From positions 1 to 64,000 of the forward strand of contig JAHHIG010000013.1 in the NCBI GenBank assembly GCA_019358895.1: 64,000 nucleotides of DNA. Reading direction: 5' to 3'. This document shows positions 63,369-64,000 of this stretch, in pieces. The position numbers were made by a program, and so were the translations under genes. This DNA comes from Tildeniella nuda ZEHNDER 1965/U140 (GTDB lineage Bacteria > Cyanobacteriota > Cyanobacteriia > Leptolyngbyales > Leptolyngbyaceae). The notes beneath the pieces were generated by a model. That model ran no database searches. It saw only the letters and a program-made list of their open reading frames with translations, and was not told where the DNA came from. Numbering within the stretch: the first letter of the stretch is position 1; every line of letters starts with the position of its first letter.

Positions 63369-64000
63369 ATGCAGGAAGAACTCAGTATTCTGATACAAGC
63401 CCAGTACCCTCTCATCTACATGGTGACATCTGAGGAGGAGCGAGCTGAGCAAACAATCGCAACAATTTCTCAGAGTAAGCCTCAGCGTCGCGTCTATATT
63501 TGGACGGTTACGCATGGTATCGTCGAACACGGTCAGCCGCGTAATGTGACCCAGCACAATACAGTTTCGCCCGAAGCGGCGATCGAGTGGGTGATTCGAC
63601 AGAAAGAGCCAGGTATCTTTGTTTTCAAAGATCTTCATCCGTTTTATTCGGCTCCAGTGATTCGCTGGTTGCGCGATGCGATCGCTAGTTTCAAAGGTAC
63701 TCAGAAAGCAATCATTCTGATGTCTCCTGTACAGGAGATTCCCATTGAGCTAGAGAAAGAGGTTGCTGTTCTGGATTTCCCGATGCCAGACATGGGTGAA
63801 CTCAACCACGTCCTTTCACAGCAGCTTGAGCAGGTTCGGACTCGACGCATCACTACAGAAGCTAGAGAGAAGCTGTTGAAAGCGGCTTTGGGTTTGACTC
63901 GTGATGAAGCTGAGAAGGTGTATCGCAAAGCTCAGGTGACAGCCGGTCGCTTAACAGAAGAGGAAGTTGATATTGTCCTCTCAGAGAAGAAGCAACTGAT
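63369..64000 (+). CDS. Ycf46-like AAA+ ATPase, N-terminal part
   Basis: The frame runs from ATG at 63369 to the window edge (210 codons). It begins MQEELSILIQAQYPLIYMVT, followed by EEERAEQTI, YIWTVTHGI, PGIFVFKDLHPF, IILMSPVQEIPIELEKEV and DFPMPD. This is the N-terminal region of Ycf46-family AAA ATPases, before the Walker A. Ycf46 of Synechocystis has been linked to photosynthetic CO2 use. Truncated only by the window; it is not a broken gene as far as seen. Confidence 0.85.
   Translation, partial: MQEELSILIQAQYPLIYMVTSEEERAEQTIATISQSKPQRRVYIWTVTHGIVEHGQPRNVTQHNTVSPEAAIEWVIRQKEPGIFVFKDLHPFYSAPVIRWLRDAIASFKGTQKAIILMSPVQEIPIELEKEVAVLDFPMPDMGELNHVLSQQLEQVRTRRITTEAREKLLKAALGLTRDEAEKVYRKAQVTAGRLTEEEVDIVLSEKKQL

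Noticed and set aside
1-64000. tRNA or rRNA genes
   Set aside because: I looked for T-loop-like words (GGTTCGAATC and variants) and rRNA-like stretches and saw none, but without a covariance search this is not proof of absence.

Overview
The window comes from a cyanobacterial chromosome. Evidence: a photosystem II small subunit (psbX), a thylakoid NDH-1 subunit (ndhB), magnesium chelatase subunit ChlI, Ycf66 and Ycf19/YggT-type plastid-related proteins, a Ycf46-like AAA+ ATPase, the cyanobacterial arginine dihydrolase ArgZ/AgrE, and very dense HIP1 octamers (GCGATCGC) across genes and spacers. A hetZ-patU pair points to a filamentous lineage. Whether it makes heterocysts cannot be decided here. 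The many TGACCGC-type heptanucleotide repeats resemble those of Leptolyngbya/Oscillatoria-like genomes (inference).

Layout. 0-7 kb: sdhB, two tandem PD40 beta-propeller lipoproteins and ycf66 on the minus strand, psbX, yggT, purH and an alpha/beta hydrolase. 7-18 kb: a DUF2555-like protein and coaBC, argZ, a decaying cassette of small DUF6888/DUF6887/DUF7660-type genes, sfsA, a degenerate J-domain protein, an M23 peptidase and topA. 18-31 kb: ndhB, a CbiG-C protein, a large coiled-coil protein, a DUF2459 protein, accC, a DUF4079 membrane protein, an LRR-kinase fusion, a sugar-type ABC ATPase, a DUF4926/DUF6883 pair and a three-repeat EcsC-like protein. 31-45 kb: a zinc metalloprotease, sppA, a MITE-like element, an SGNH hydrolase and the translation/transcription block rimP-nusA-ylxR-infB. 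45-64 kb: sodB, a catalytic/non-catalytic pair of M16 peptidases, a TPR protein, a CadD-type transporter, an FkbM methyltransferase, bioY-lspA, a cupin, chlI, ruvC, GNAT and a TgpA-like protein, patU-hetZ, a divergent 159-aa protein, an RHH-type protein and the start of a Ycf46-like ATPase.

Most genes are housekeeping and stand alone or in short runs. Clear co-transcription candidates are rimP-nusA-ylxR, bioY-lspA, hetZ-patU, the two M16 peptidases, the TgpA-like gene with GNAT, and DUF6883-DUF4926. No tRNA, rRNA, CRISPR array, complete IS element or prophage was recognised by eye.

The most distinctive signals are these: heptanucleotide repeat DNA that has become in-frame coding sequence in purH and an ABC ATPase (and probably the ndhB tail), giving the same SAVSGQ-type peptide; a terminator/antiterminator-like leader before rimP; a TgpA-like protein whose transglutaminase core lacks its catalytic Cys and His; a small-gene cassette with a 4-bp tandem-duplication frameshift; and a hetZ-patU locus with an uncharacterised divergent partner. 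No wholly new multi-gene system could be demonstrated from sequence alone.
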